Positions 47,464-58,100 of a stretch of 64,000 nucleotides of DNA are shown here, piece after piece. This stretch comes from Uranotaenia lowii (Eukaryota > Arthropoda > Insecta > Diptera > Culicidae). Each line of letters begins with the position of its first letter. The stretch's first letter is position 1. The DNA lies in assembly GCF_029784155.1 (NCBI RefSeq), contig NW_026598422.1:186001-250000 (forward strand). The letters run 5' to 3'. Both the position numbers and the translations under genes were made by a program. The notes beneath the pieces were generated by a model. That model made no database searches and was not told the DNA's origin. It was given only the letters and a program-made list of their open reading frames with translations.

Positions 47464-48236
47464 CTATGCCCTTTTCACCTCTGGATTCTCCAACCGGCGG
47501 ACGTCGTATCGACACCCGACTTTCTCCTCGCGCCGTTGGACACGCGCAACTCTCAGTCGTATCTCGCTAAGGACGAGGTGATGGTCAGATGCAATGTCTG
47601 CGCTTCGTTTGTTGCGGACACCAAGAAGGCTCCTTCTCCATTTTCGGCTGATGCAGATGAGGTTAATTCGATTTTCTGTTCGGCCATCTCGGGATACCCA
47701 AATGACCTTATGTGCTGGTCGATGGGGGAAGAGCGATCCACCGATCACCATGTTGTTGCTGCCACAAAATTCTACAAACAGCTCTCCGTTTTCGCTCATC
47801 TGTCCTAGACCATGGCGCCCCATGATGCGCTCAAAGTCCTGATTGTCGGAGTCAATCTTTGCGTTGAAGTCGCCCAAATGGATTTGAATGTCACCCTTCG
47901 GAATTCTCTCAACCACGCTGTTCAGTTGACTGTAAAACTGCTCTTTCTCCTGCAAATCGGCAACGTCAGTTTGCGCATAACAGTGGACCATTGTAAGGTT
48001 TCTAACCCGTGTTCTAAATCTGGCTACGATTATTCTTTCGTTTATCGGTTCCCATCTGATTAGGGCCGCGTAGGCCTGCGGGCTTAACAGGAAACCAACT
48101 CCTCGTTCCCGAGTAGCATGTTCTCCTCGTATGCCAGAGTAAAGCAGGACTCGCCCGGATTGTGTCTTGGGTTCTCCAGTATTAGGCCAACGGACTTCGC
48201 TCAGTCCCAAAATTTCATGCTTGAGGCGGCTAGTCT
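47464..48236 (-). pseudogene. Endonuclease (EEP) domain of RTE copy 2
   Basis: 248-codon open stretch with LSEVRWPNTGEPKTQSG, HLGDFNAKID, NLICISRKWRRSLLGVR and ASDHHLVLSE: the catalytic Glu, GDFN and SDH positions are kept. The N-terminal TWNV motif lies beyond the MITE insertion, around 48800. Further coding relics with frame changes lie at 47045-47433. Confidence 0.83.
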
Positions 48237-48244
48237 CTCTAGCA

Positions 48245-48743
48245 TAAGGTTGCCAGAATTTTTTCCACCCTCATCCGGGCCTAGCAATTCCGGGCATTTT
48301 TTCAAAAAAACCTGGCAAAATCCGGGCATGGATTTCAATTTTTTAAATCCAAAAACCGGGCAGAAACCGGGCAAAATCAGGTGTAATTATACATAAAAGC
48401 AAAGAAAAATGCAAACAAAAATTGAAATTAATATTTTATTAATGTAATTGCAGATTTCCAAAAACTTTTTGGAACACTTAAATATTTAAAGGTTTATAAA
48501 AGTAAATCACCGAAATTATTTGAAACAACCGTTGAAAATTTTCATACCGTTAATCGATTTTGCTAAAACTTACTCAAAAACTTTGATTTTTTTAGGTTTC
48601 TTTGTGAAAATTGTGAAAAAATCCGGGCAATATCCGGACTTTTTTCACGATATCCGGGCAACCGGGCCGGACCGGACTTTATCGAAATTTTGCATCAAAT
48701 ATCCGGGCAAACCCGGATAAAACCGGGCAATCTGGCAAGCTTA
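48245..48743 (-). mobile_element. hAT-type MITE, cccgg-rich family, copy 2
   Basis: Terminal inverted repeats TAAGGTTGCCAGA (48245-48257) and TCTGGCAAGCTTA (48731-48743), flanked by a perfect 8-base duplication CTCTAGCA (48237-48244 and 48744-48751). The reverse complement of its right end matches the left end of the copy at 19608 almost base for base (ttgccagattgcccggtttt). Its insertion into the RTE endonuclease sequence gives an exact empty-site comparison with copy 1. Confidence 0.92.
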
Positions 48744-48863
48744 CTCTAGCAAGTTGTTCCAGTTTGCCTTGTTGAGCAAGGGTTAAAACGTTCCAAGTTC
48801 CAATTCGTGTCCGTGTTTTCATGCTAAAAGTCGTTGCCAAAGTTCCAGGTCGGTCATTTCTTT

Positions 48864-49235
48864 CTTTCTATCCAACAGATAATAACATTTTTGCCTGAAA
48901 AGAATCGAAGAAACAATTTTCAACATAGTTGTTTAGCGGAAAATTTCCGTTAAAGAATTTATAAATTGGCACAAAAAACATTCGTAGGCTTAGTGCCACC
49001 AAAAAAAATGTTGATTTTTCAGAACAAAATATTGAATTTTTCCATACAAACTCCAAAGTTAAAAATAACATATGTAATGTAAATGTTATTCGAAAATGCT
49101 GCACAAAATCATGGATGAGTTTTGAACCAATACGAAACTCTTTGGACCCCAGGGTCTTAGTCTATTGTACCAACTCATCATTTGAAAAGAAGAATCATTG
49201 ATTTTTCCATTTTGTTATAATATATGAATAACATT
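48864..49235. other. AT-rich spacer
   Basis: No recognisable gene or repeat. Confidence 0.5.
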
Positions 49236-49239
49236 CCAA

Positions 49240-50020
49240 GAAAGGTTTCATCTACCTGCATCGTGTCTCACTCACCCCAGCTAGGATCCCGTGCAATTTC
49301 TATCTTACCCTTCCCGGAGTCTTACCACAGTATTCTTCTTCCCGAGGAAGATCCTGGGAAAATCTTACCCTTTTTTACATGCTGCCAACACTCAGCTCTC
49401 GGGAAATTAAATATATGCAAAAGATGACCCCGCAGTATATGCATAATAAGGGGATGATACTGTCATTGACGAAACGGGAGATCGTCTTCACCCTTTTTTC
49501 GTGTGTGCGTTTTTTTTCTCATTCATTCAGCGCCTTAGCCTTTGCCTAGGTGCGCTTCATTGGAAGAAGCACCTTCGAACGAGGATAGAATCCTGTCGGA
49601 GTGTGTATCCTTTTTTTTGTTGCTCTTAAGATTCCTCTACAGCTAGATGGTGCAGATTTTGCTTGAGCTGAGTAGAGGCATCGACGACAACGGCGGCGGG
49701 ATAATGATATATTTTTCGCCAAAAGGTAAATTCGATTCACCGATAATGGTGTGCCGTTTTTTGAATCGAAGGTAAGGGTACGGGTAGATTTAAAACTAGG
49801 TTGAGGCGAAACGGACCCCTTAGAAGGATTTTCCACACAAAAATGCTACACAAATCATTTGCTAGGGGACGATGAATAGATCACAAACTTCCAGGGACCC
49901 TTCATTTTTGTGTCCTGGAATCCGGACGGGTAAAGTGAATAACACGTCTCTCGGTATATCCGGGAAGTGATCCTCGTTTTGCATAATCATTATTGCACAT
50001 CTTTTATTTTGTTTTGGTCT
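49240..50020. other. Less AT-rich island, possible regulatory DNA
   Basis: Mixed-composition DNA (for example ccttcccggagtcttaccac, tcgacgacaacggcggcggg) without transposon features and without a convincing frame. A 96-codon minus-strand frame (49546-49836) shows no family resemblance. Confidence 0.35.
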
Positions 50021-50338
50021 AATGGTTGCAAATTTTTTTTTTCTGCACCCTTATACCTGAGTAAGTAAATTTGATGGCATTGATCGGTTGATTTGCTGCA
50101 GTTTATCTAAGCATGAAATATTGTTTGATTTTTAGGAGGATACTTTACGGCTTAGTTGCTCTAGGACTTTAACGGTTTTTAAGTTTAAGGGTCATTTGAA
50201 GTTACAAAATTACGTGAACCAAACTTCAGCATCTACAACAGGCATGTCAAACTCGTTTAGGTGTGCGGGCCGCATTAAAAATTTTCTATGACGTAGAGGG
50301 CCGCAGTTAGAAAACATAACATATTATTTTCGCGGAGA

Positions 50339-50600
50339 TTAGGTGCAATACAATGGAAAATTATTAAGTAAACTTGAAATGAAATTTTGCCTTAATTTTT
50401 TATTAAAGCTTTTAATGTTTAATTGTCCTGATGCTTGACATCTTTTCTGAGATACTAGTTTAAAAATATCAGGTTGAAGTTTATTTGTCACTGACACTTT
50501 CATTATTGATGATAAATTTGTATCAGATATTCTCGAACGATGAGGAGTTTTTGTAGCTTTCATTATGGAAAAAACTGCTCACATAGATAGGTACTTGCAA
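50339..50600 (-). pseudogene. hAT transposase, C-terminal dimerisation part
   Basis: Reads TYLCEQFF, then after a one-base frame change MKATKTPHRSRISDTNLSSI and LVSQKRCQASGQLN. The CEQ-FS-MK block followed by KTPHRSRISD..L is the standard hAT C-terminal motif. The stretch between it and the central part is interrupted by an unrelated insertion and frame changes. Confidence 0.83.
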
Positions 50601-51032
50601 ACATAGCAAAAATTCTGGCAACAAATTTTCGAAACTCAATGTAGAGTTCAGGCAAATAGCTGTAAAATTTTGGTTTGATTAAAAGCGAAATACATTGAAG
50701 TGGCTGTTTCAATGTATTTCGCTTTTAATAAAGAATCGCACTGAAGCTCTATCAACTCTAGTTGCAAATTATCAGCAGCATTTTCAGGAGCAAAAGAAAA
50801 TGGAGATACACAAAACGAAAATTCTCGCTTGTATAAATTAAAGTCACGAAAACGGCTTTTGAATGTATCTAGAAACGATTCTATGTGAAGTGCGTATTCA
50901 TCAAATGATGCAGCCTCAAGGTTTTATTTGGAAATTTGGTTGATCCATAACCGTAACTTTGCTTGAAAGTTTTTTACACCATCACAAGCAGTATGATATT
51001 TTTTTTCTTTTCTTTGAAGTTTTAAGTTCAAA

Positions 51033-51996
51033 CAGGGTGGCTAGCGAACCGGGAATACCGGGAAAAACTTTGGAATTTCATCTCGTCAACGGGAAACCGG
51101 GAAAAAAACTGGGAATTTCGGCACCTCACCGGGAAAATTGTCATGTTTGAGATTTTTTCACGGAATTTCAAAAATATTTTCTAAATTATTTCTACCTTTA
51201 AGAATAGTTTTTGGCAGTCTTGATATAGATTTATCTCATAAAAGCTTATTTTCGTTCATTAGTAAACAAACAAAGTTTGAATCGCTTTTTTAACAATTCG
51301 CGGGGCAATATGAGATATCTAATTTTTTCGCTCTCCGCAAGTGTGCTATATTTACAAGCACTACTAAAGTTATTAATTGTTTTGTATTGAGAAAAAAAAT
51401 TTGTTTTCAAACATGTCTTCGGATGTGCACACAAAATTTACCCGCATTCAGATAACAACTAATATATTCCTGCATTGTAATGGTTTTAGATTTTGTAAGA
51501 CAAATACCCATTCAAGTTGACAAGCTTATTTGATATTATGTTTCGATTTATTTCTTTACATATTTCTATACAAACTATACAATTTTCTCTAGAACTCTAT
51601 AAAAATTCTAAAAAATTTCACAGTGGCTCAAAAGTGCTACAATAAAGTTTCAAGATCAATTGACCTCATTTTTTGCAAAACTTTTGAAATTGTGGAGCAA
51701 AACAACGAATAGAGGCCAATTTCTTTAGATTCGTTTTAAAAAATCATGAAAAAAATTGATACGAAAAAACTACGTGTTAGAAGACGTCAAAGTATTTTTC
51801 ATGATTTCTAACCGAGAAGTTTTGGGAATACAATTGATAGAAATTTGACGCCCTTTACAGTAATTTTTTTTTAATTCACCATGATTTTATATTTAAAAAA
51901 AAACAGTATATTAAATGGGAAAATCATCATTTATAACCTGGAAAAAAACCGGGAAAAACTTTGGAATTTCAAAACGAAAAATCGCTAGCAACCCTG
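51033..51996. mobile_element. TIR element nested in the hAT transposase gene
   Basis: The left end CAGGGTGGCTAGCGA (51033) and the reverse complement of the right end CAGGGTTGCTAGCGA (to 51996) form a 15-base inverted repeat with one mismatch. Flanks share TTCAAA (51027-51032 and 51997-52002). If the terminal C is counted as flank, an 8-base duplication gttcaaa(c/t) results. Subterminal 'ccgggaaaaactttggaatt' appears at both ends in direct orientation. No transposase is seen in its 964 bases. Probably a non-autonomous hAT-type element. Confidence 0.75.
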
Positions 51997-52107
51997 TTCA
52001 AATCTTGCAGGTGGCCAGTGAGAGATCAACGGCAAATGCAAAATCCTGAACCCAGTAGTCTGTTTGAGAATGTTCAACAGGTTCACCTTTCATTTCCAAA
52101 AATAATA

Positions 52108-52490
52108 TTATTTCCTCTCGTAGCAAAAAAAAAATCTTTTTAATATTTTGTGGCAGAAAAGCCAGCGTACTTCTGTGTAGCAGGGAACACAATCGAATTC
52201 ACGTCCAATGTCTTCCAGCAATGTCGAAAATTGGCGATGATTCAAGCCACGGGAACGGATAAAATTTATAGTATCTGAAACTGGTTTTAGCACATGTTGG
52301 AACTTTAATTGCTTTGCGCATAATGCCTCTTGGTGAATAATACATTGAAAATTAGCAAATTTGAAATTGCTATAGGTCTCTCTTATTTTTGCAAGCAGTT
52401 TTGCACCAACGCCATTTTTAGCCCCAAACATAGTTGGTGCACTATCCTTTACTAGACTAGCCAGCTTTTCCAAAGGTAAATTATACTGTA
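52108..52490 (-). pseudogene. hAT transposase, central part
   Basis: About 125 codons: NLPLEKLASLVKDSAPTM, GAKNGVGAKLLAKI, FQCIIHQEALCAKQLKF, NFIRSRGLNHRQFSTLLED and CYTEVRWLF. This is the conserved core of the hAT subgroup that includes GTF2IRD2- and ZBED-like proteins, with the first catalytic Asp region (KDSAP, usually TDGAP) and the C..H zinc-like pair (CIIH). The expected start and BED finger are not visible upstream, because the ORF runs into the nearby right TIR; the autonomous gene is N-terminally deleted. Confidence 0.85.
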
Positions 52491-52790
52491 ATCTAACCTC
52501 TTATAGTTTTTCGAAATCAACCTTACATATTTTACATAAAAATCAGTGGTGTTATTTTTGTGTCAATTTTATACGGGGCTACGCGGGCCGCATTGACCAA
52601 GGCCGCGGGCCGCATGCGGCCCGCAAACCCCCAGTTTGACATGCCTGATCTACAACAACATTAATTTTTTTTATAAACTAAATGCGAATAAACATCGTTT
52701 CAATGTCCAAAAAAATTGAAAGGTCGCAAATAATAAAAAAGGAAACAATTCTATGATTTTGGATGTAAAACACTAGTCAAACGTTCAAAC

Positions 52791-52796
52791 TTTATT
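52791..52796 (-). terminator. Polyadenylation signal of chitin-binding gene 3
   Basis: TTTATT on the plus strand (AATAAA on the minus strand), about 100 bases beyond the stop codon. Confidence 0.55.
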
Positions 52797-52894
52797 TAAG
52801 ATGGAAACTTCATTTACAGAAAGTTGTTAAATCCTTTAACAATACAAATAAATTGACAAAATTCGTTTAATTTGCATGTGCCATCAAGGTTCCC

Positions 52895-53191
52895 TCAAAT
52901 ATCAGCCGACGATGTAGGGAACCTGCGATTTCCGAGTGGCTGAGGAGTGCAGCCTGATTCTGCTTCCGGGACGCAGGTTTTGAGATCGTCGTTCCACCAC
53001 AATGTATCCGGGCAAGACATTTCCACCAACTGGCCATGGACGCAGATCAAATATTTTTCGCAGAGGGCTGTATGTTTCAGGTGTATCGCCGAGTTGTCTT
53101 CCGGACAGCGGTGATCCCGCTCTTGAGGCGTACAGGAAGCTCCAATTGCGGCTCCTAGCAACAAAATAAGGGAATAACCTCCAAACTGCAT
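52895..53191 (-). CDS. Secreted single-domain chitin-binding protein (peritrophin-A/CBM14), gene 3
   Basis: 98 residues starting at the ATG ending at 53191 (MQFGGYSLILLLGAAIGASC); a TTG two codons earlier is not a start in an animal gene. The signal peptide is about 19-20 residues. The CBM14 domain has six cysteines spaced 14-5-9-12-7, identical to gene 1, with KYLIC and TLWWNDDLKTC as aromatic and core positions. The tail (QPLGNRRFPTSSADI) is short and unstructured. Role inferred as for genes 1 and 2: extracellular chitin binding, possibly peritrophic matrix. It lies on the opposite strand and its upstream DNA is not alignable by eye with the other two, so it is an older paralogue. It sits about 240 bases from the hAT fossil. 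Confidence 0.87.
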   Translation of the reverse strand: MQFGGYSLILLLGAAIGASCTPQERDHRCPEDNSAIHLKHTALCEKYLICVHGQLVEMSCPDTLWWNDDLKTCVPEAESGCTPQPLGNRRFPTSSADI

Positions 53192-53263
53192 GTTCAATAT
53201 TACGATGATACTCTCTAGATACCCAACTTGAATGGGATAAATCTGCTAATCCAAGCGCATCTA

Positions 53264-53270
53264 TTTTATA
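53264..53270 (-). promoter_or_regulatory. TATA box of chitin-binding gene 3
   Basis: TATAAAA on the minus strand, about 73 bases upstream of the ATG, in context ggaTATAAAAtag. Distance and sequence fit a core promoter. Confidence 0.65.
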
Positions 53271-53284
53271 TCCGCTTTATCGTT

Positions 53285-53880
53285 CAATTACTTTGTTTGA
53301 ATAGCTAGTTGAGAGTAAATTAATAAAGTATAATTTGTTACCCATACGGAACACTTATCAATGTCAATTGCATTAATCGCAGCTTTCAATAAAATACCAC
53401 GAACAAAACAAGAGTTATTAATAGAAAATATCGTATGTTGAAGAGTTTGTACTTTTGATATAAAAAATGGGGTTGAGTAGCCAGCAGTTAAAAGCTTTGG
53501 AGATTACAGATAAAAGTTTTTTTTAACCTTTTACTGTATGAATTTTAGAAGAAGTTTATTTGAACTAATTTCATTGATGGGATTTGTCATAAGCATTCCG
53601 ACAGCTAAATAAATGAAAGAAACAAATCTCTTATAGTTATCGAAGTTTGTAACCTTTTGGCATCTTAAGATTGCAAAAACAACATCGAATTCTTGACCGG
53701 TATTCAAGGTAACCTTTTCCGAACTTTTTATCAATCTGCATTTTCTAAGACTATTCTTACACCTAAATTCAGCTTTGCACTGGATTTGAGTACTTACCTT
53801 AGGAAAATACCTTTTTATATAGTTCACACGCAAATCACGTAGTAAGCATTCCTGGATTGAAAATATAATAAATAAATAAT
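53285..53880. other. AT-rich non-coding DNA upstream of gene 3
   Basis: No gene recognised. A 136-codon minus-strand frame (53531-53941) reaches into the satellite and has no family resemblance. Confidence 0.5.
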
Positions 53881-53944
53881 GCTTCATTATTGTAATCTTT
53901 GTCATTTTTGTAATGTAAAATAATTTTGTGTTTTTTGCCATTTT

Positions 53945-54440
53945 TGTATTTCTTTGTAATTTTTGTAATTTTTGTAATATTTGTAATTTTTGTAATTTTT
54001 GTAATTTTTGTAATTTTTGTAATTTTTGTAATTTTTGTAATTTTTGTAATTTTTGTAATTTTTGTAATTTTTGTAATTTTTGTAATTTTTGTAATTTTTG
54101 TAATTTTTGTAATTTTTGTAATTTTTGTAATTTTTGTAATTTTTGTAATTTTTGTAATTTTTGTAATTTTTGTAATTTTTGTAATTTTTGTAATTTTTGT
54201 AATTTTTGTAATTTTTGTAATTTTTGTAATTTTTGTAATTTTTGTATTTCTTTGTAATTTTTATAATTTTTGTAATATTTATAATTTTTGTAATTTTTGT
54301 AATTTTTGTAATTTTTGTAATTTTTGTAATTTTTGTAATTTTTGTAATTTTTGTAATTTTTGTAATTTTTGTAATTTTTGTAATTTTTGTAATTTTTGTT
54401 ATTTTTGTAATTTTTAAAATTTTTGTAATTTTTGTAATTT
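53945..54440. repeat. 9-bp satellite array 2a, unit TTTTTGTAA
   Basis: About 50 units of tttttgtaa in one orientation with rare variants, for example tttgtatttctttgtaa at 53945 and again at 54241 (296 bases apart). Distinct from array 1 by aa instead of ca at the unit end. Confidence 0.95.
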
Positions 54441-55245
54441 TGTAATTTTTGTAATTTTTGTAATCTTTGTAATTTTTGTAATTTTTGTCATTTTTGTAAT
54501 TTTTGTAATTTTTCTAATTTTTGTAATTTATGTAATTTTTGTATTTTTTCAAATATTTGTAATTTTTAAAAATTTTGTAATTCTTGATATTTTTAATGTT
54601 TGCTACTTTTGTAGTTTTTGTAATTTTTGTCACTTTTGAAATTTTTTGTAATATTTGTAATTTTTGTAATTTTTATAATTTTTGTTATTTTTGTAATTTT
54701 TCTAATTTTTGTCATTTTTTTAATTTTTTTTTAATTTTTGTAATTTTTGTCATTTTTGTCATTTTTGTCATTTTTGCAATTTTGGTATCTTTTGTAGTTT
54801 TTGTGATATTTGTAATTTTTGAAATTTTTATATTTTTTGTCATTTTTGTTATTTATGTTATTTTTATAATTTTTGTCATTTTTTGTAATTTTTGTAATTT
54901 TTGTAATTTTTGAAATTTTTGAAATTTTTGTAATTTTTGTAATTTTTGTAATTTTTGTAATTTTTGTAATTTTTGTTATTTTTGTAATTTTTGTCATTTT
55001 TGTAATGTTTGTTTTTTTTTTGTAATTTTTGTAAATTTTGTTGTTTTTGTAATATTAGTAATTTTTGTAATTTTGGGAATTTTGTAATTTTTGTGATTTT
55101 TTAAATTTTTGTAGTTTTTGTAATTTTTGTAGTTTTTGTAATTTTTGTAATTTTTGTCATTTTTGTCATTTCATCATTTTTGTCATTTTTTAAATTTTTG
55201 TATTTTTTGTAATTTTTGTAATTTTTTCATTTTTGTCATTTTTTT
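54440..55245. repeat. Degenerate 9-bp satellite block, first higher-order copy
   Basis: A mixture of mutated ttttt-gt-aa and gt-ca units with marker words: ttcttgatat (54581), aatattagta (55051) and tcatcatttt (55171). The same markers recur in order at 57435, 57913 and 58033, so this block is duplicated about 2.86 kb downstream. Confidence 0.9.
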
Positions 55246-56992
55246 CAATTTTGTCAATTTTGTCATTTTTGTCATTTTTGTCATTTTTGTCATTTTTGTC
55301 ATTTTTGTCATTTTTATCATTTTTGTCATTTTTGTCACTTTTGTCATTTTTGTCATTTTTGTCATTTTTGTCATTTTTGTCATTTTTGTCATTTTTGTCA
55401 TTTTTGTCATTATTGTCATTTTTGTCATTTTTGTCATTTTTGTCATTTTTGTCATTTTTGTCATTTTTGTCATTTTTGTCATTTTTGTCATTTTTGTCAT
55501 TTTTGTCATTTTTGTCATTTTTGTCATTTTTGTCATTTTTGTCATTTTTGTCATTTTTGTCATTTTTGTCATTTTTGTCATTTTTGTCATTTTTATCATT
55601 TTTGTCATTTTTGTCATTTTTGTAATTTTTGTAATTTTTGTCTTTTTTGTCATTTTTGTCATTTTTGTCATTTTTGTCATTTTTGTCATTTTTGTCATTT
55701 TTGTCATTTTTGTCATTTTTGTCATTTTTGTCATTTTTGTCATTTTTGTCATTTTTGTCATTTTTGTCATTTTTGTCATTTTTGTCATTTTTGTCATTTT
55801 TGTCATTTTTGTCATTTTTATCATTTTTGTCATTTTTGTAATTTTTGTAATTTTTGTAATTTTTGTAATTTTTGTAATTTTTGTAATTTTTGTCATTTTT
55901 GTCATTTTTGTCATTTTTGTCATTTTTGTCATTTTTGTCATTTTTGTCATTTTTGTCATTTTTGTCATTTTTGTCATTTTTGTCATTTTTGTCATTTTTG
56001 TCATTTTTGTCATTTTTGTCATTTTTGTCATTTTTGTCATTTTTGTAATTTTTGTAATTTTTGAAATTTTTGTCATTTTTGTCATTTTTGTCATTTTTGT
56101 CATTTTTGTCATTTTTGTCATTTTTGTCATTTTTGTCACTTTTGTCATTTTTGTCATTTTTGTCATTTTTGTCATTTTTGTCATTTTTGTCATTTTTGTC
56201 ATTTTTGTCATTTTTGTCATTTTTGTCATTTTTGTCATTTTTGTCATTTTTGTCATTTTTGTCATTTTTGTCATTTTTGTCATTTTTGTCATTTTTGTCA
56301 TTTTTGTCATTTTTGTCATTTTTGTCATTTTTGTCATTTTTGTCATTTTTGTCATTTTTGTCATTTTTGTCATTTTTGTCATTTTTGTCATTTTTGTCAT
56401 TTTTGTCATTTTTGTCATTTTTGTCATTTTTGTCATTTTTGTCATTTTTGTCATTTTTGTCATTTTTGTCATTTTTGTCATTTTTGTCATTTTTGTCATT
56501 TTTGTCATTTTTGTCATTTTTGTCATTTTTGTCATTTTTGTCATTTTTGTCATTTTTGTCATTTTTGTCATTTTTGTCATTTTTGTCATTTTTGTCATTT
56601 TTGTCATTTTTGTCATTTTTGTCATTTTTGTCATTTTTGTCATTTTTGTCATTTTTGTCATTTTTGTCATTTTTGTCATTTTTGTCATTTTTGTCATTTT
56701 TGTCATTTTTGTCATTTTTGTCATTTTTGTCATTTTTGTCATTTTTGTCATTTTTGTCATTTTTGTCATTTTTGTCATTTTTGTCATTTTTGTCATTTTT
56801 GTCATTTTTGTCATTTTTGTCATTTTTGTCATTTTTGTCATTTTTGTCATTTTTGTCATTTTTGTCATTTTTGTCATTTTTGTCATTTTTGTCATTTTTG
56901 TCATTTTTGTCATTTTTGTCATTTTTGTCATTTTTGTCATTTTTGTCATTTTTGTCATTTTTGTCATTTTTGTCATTTTTGTCATTTTTGTA
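55246..56992. repeat. 9-bp satellite array 2b, unit TTTTTGTCA
   Basis: About 190 units, nearly homogeneous from 56075 to 56985, with short islands of the tttttgtaa variant at about 55621-55640, 55836-55892 and 56041-56060. No interruption by other sequence. Confidence 0.97.
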
Positions 56993-57086
56993 ATTTTTGT
57001 AATTTTTGTAATTTTTGTAATTTTTGTAATTTTTGTAATTTTTGTAATTTTTGTAATTTTTGTAATTTTTGTAATTTTTGTAATTT
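56985..57086. repeat. 9-bp satellite, TTTTTGTAA tract
   Basis: About 11 homogeneous tttttgtaa units directly joining the ca-type array; then the degenerate block restarts at about 57087. Confidence 0.9.
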
Positions 57087-58100
57087 TTAAAATTTTTAAA
57101 ATTTTTGTAATTTTTGTAATTTTGTAATTTTTTGTAATTTTTGTAATCTTTGTAATTTTTGTAATTTTTTTAATTTTTGTTATTTTTGTAATTTTTGTAA
57201 TTTTTCTAATTATTGTAATTTATGTAATTTTTGTATTTTTTTAAATATTTGTAATTTTTAAAAATTTTGTAATTTTGTAATTTTTTGTAATTTTTGTAAT
57301 CTTTGTAATTTTTGTAATTTTTTTAATTTTTGTAATTTTTGTAATTTTTGTAATTTTTGTAATTTTTCTAATTATTGTAATTTATGTAATTTTTGTATTT
57401 TTTTAAATATTTGTAATTTTTAAAAATTTTGTAATTCTTGATATTTTTAATATTTGCTACTTTTGTAATTTTTGTAATTTTTGTAACTTTTGAAATTTTT
57501 TGTAATATTTGTAATTTTTGTAATTTTTATAATTTTTGTTATTTTTGTAATTTTTCTAATTTTTGTCATTTTTTTAATTTTTTTTAAATTTTTGTAATTT
57601 TTGTCATTTTTGTCATTTTTGTCATTTTTGCAATTATGGTATCTTTTGTAGTTTTTGTGATTTTTGTAATTTTTGAAATTTTTATATTTTTTGTCATTGT
57701 TGTTATTTATGTTATTTTTATAATTTTTGTCATTTTTTGTAATTTTTGTAATTTTTGTAATTTTTGAAATTTTTGAAAATTTTGAAATTTTTGTAATTTT
57801 TGTAATTTTTGTAATTTTTGTAATTTTTGTAATTTTTGTTATTTTTGTAATTTTTGTCATTTTTGTAATGTTTGTTTTTTTTTGTAATTTTTGTAAATTT
57901 TGTTGTTTTTGTAATATTAGTAATTTTTGTAATTTTGGGAATTTTGTAATTTTTGTGATTTTTTAAATTTTTGTAGTTTTTGTAATTTTTGTAGTTTTTG
58001 TAATTTTTGTAATTTTTGTCATTTTTGTCATTTCATCATTTTTGTCATTTTTTAAATTTTTATATTTTTTGTAATTTTTGTAATTTTTTCATTTTTGTCA
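57087..58100. repeat. Degenerate 9-bp satellite block, second higher-order copy
   Basis: Marker words at 57435, 57913 and 58033 match the first copy at offsets of 2854, 2862 and 2862 bases. It is longer than the first copy because a segment of about 165 bases (tttaaatatttgtaattttt and flanks, at about 57240 and 57403) is duplicated locally. Confidence 0.9.

Larger units (their letters stand above)
45905..48863 (-). mobile_element. RTE-like non-LTR retrotransposon, copy 2 (5'-truncated)
   Basis: Same family and orientation as 15664-18760. It retains regions deleted in copy 1 (about 46590-46690 and 47365-47470) but lost about 26 bases near 47209. The 5' end stops near 48863, before the start of the endonuclease leader, and the 3' end near 45905 lacks the ttac tail. 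Interrupted by a hAT-type MITE at 48245-48743. Confidence 0.87.
50239..52647 (-). mobile_element. hAT transposon fossil with perfect target duplication
   Basis: Terminal inverted repeats CAGGCATGTCAAACT (50239) and AGTTTGACATGCCTG (to 52647) are flanked by a perfect 8-base duplication ATCTACAA (50231-50238 and 52648-52655), with T at 2 and A at 7 as preferred by hAT. Subterminal gggccgc words lie on both sides. The interior encodes a decayed transposase on the minus strand, of the type related to domesticated ZBED/GTF2IRD2-like proteins, and is split by another TIR element at 51033-51996. Confidence 0.93.

Noticed and set aside
53192..53197. TTG two codons upstream of gene 3 as start
   Set aside because: Non-ATG starts are not expected in an animal gene; the ATG ending at 53191 gives a clean signal peptide.
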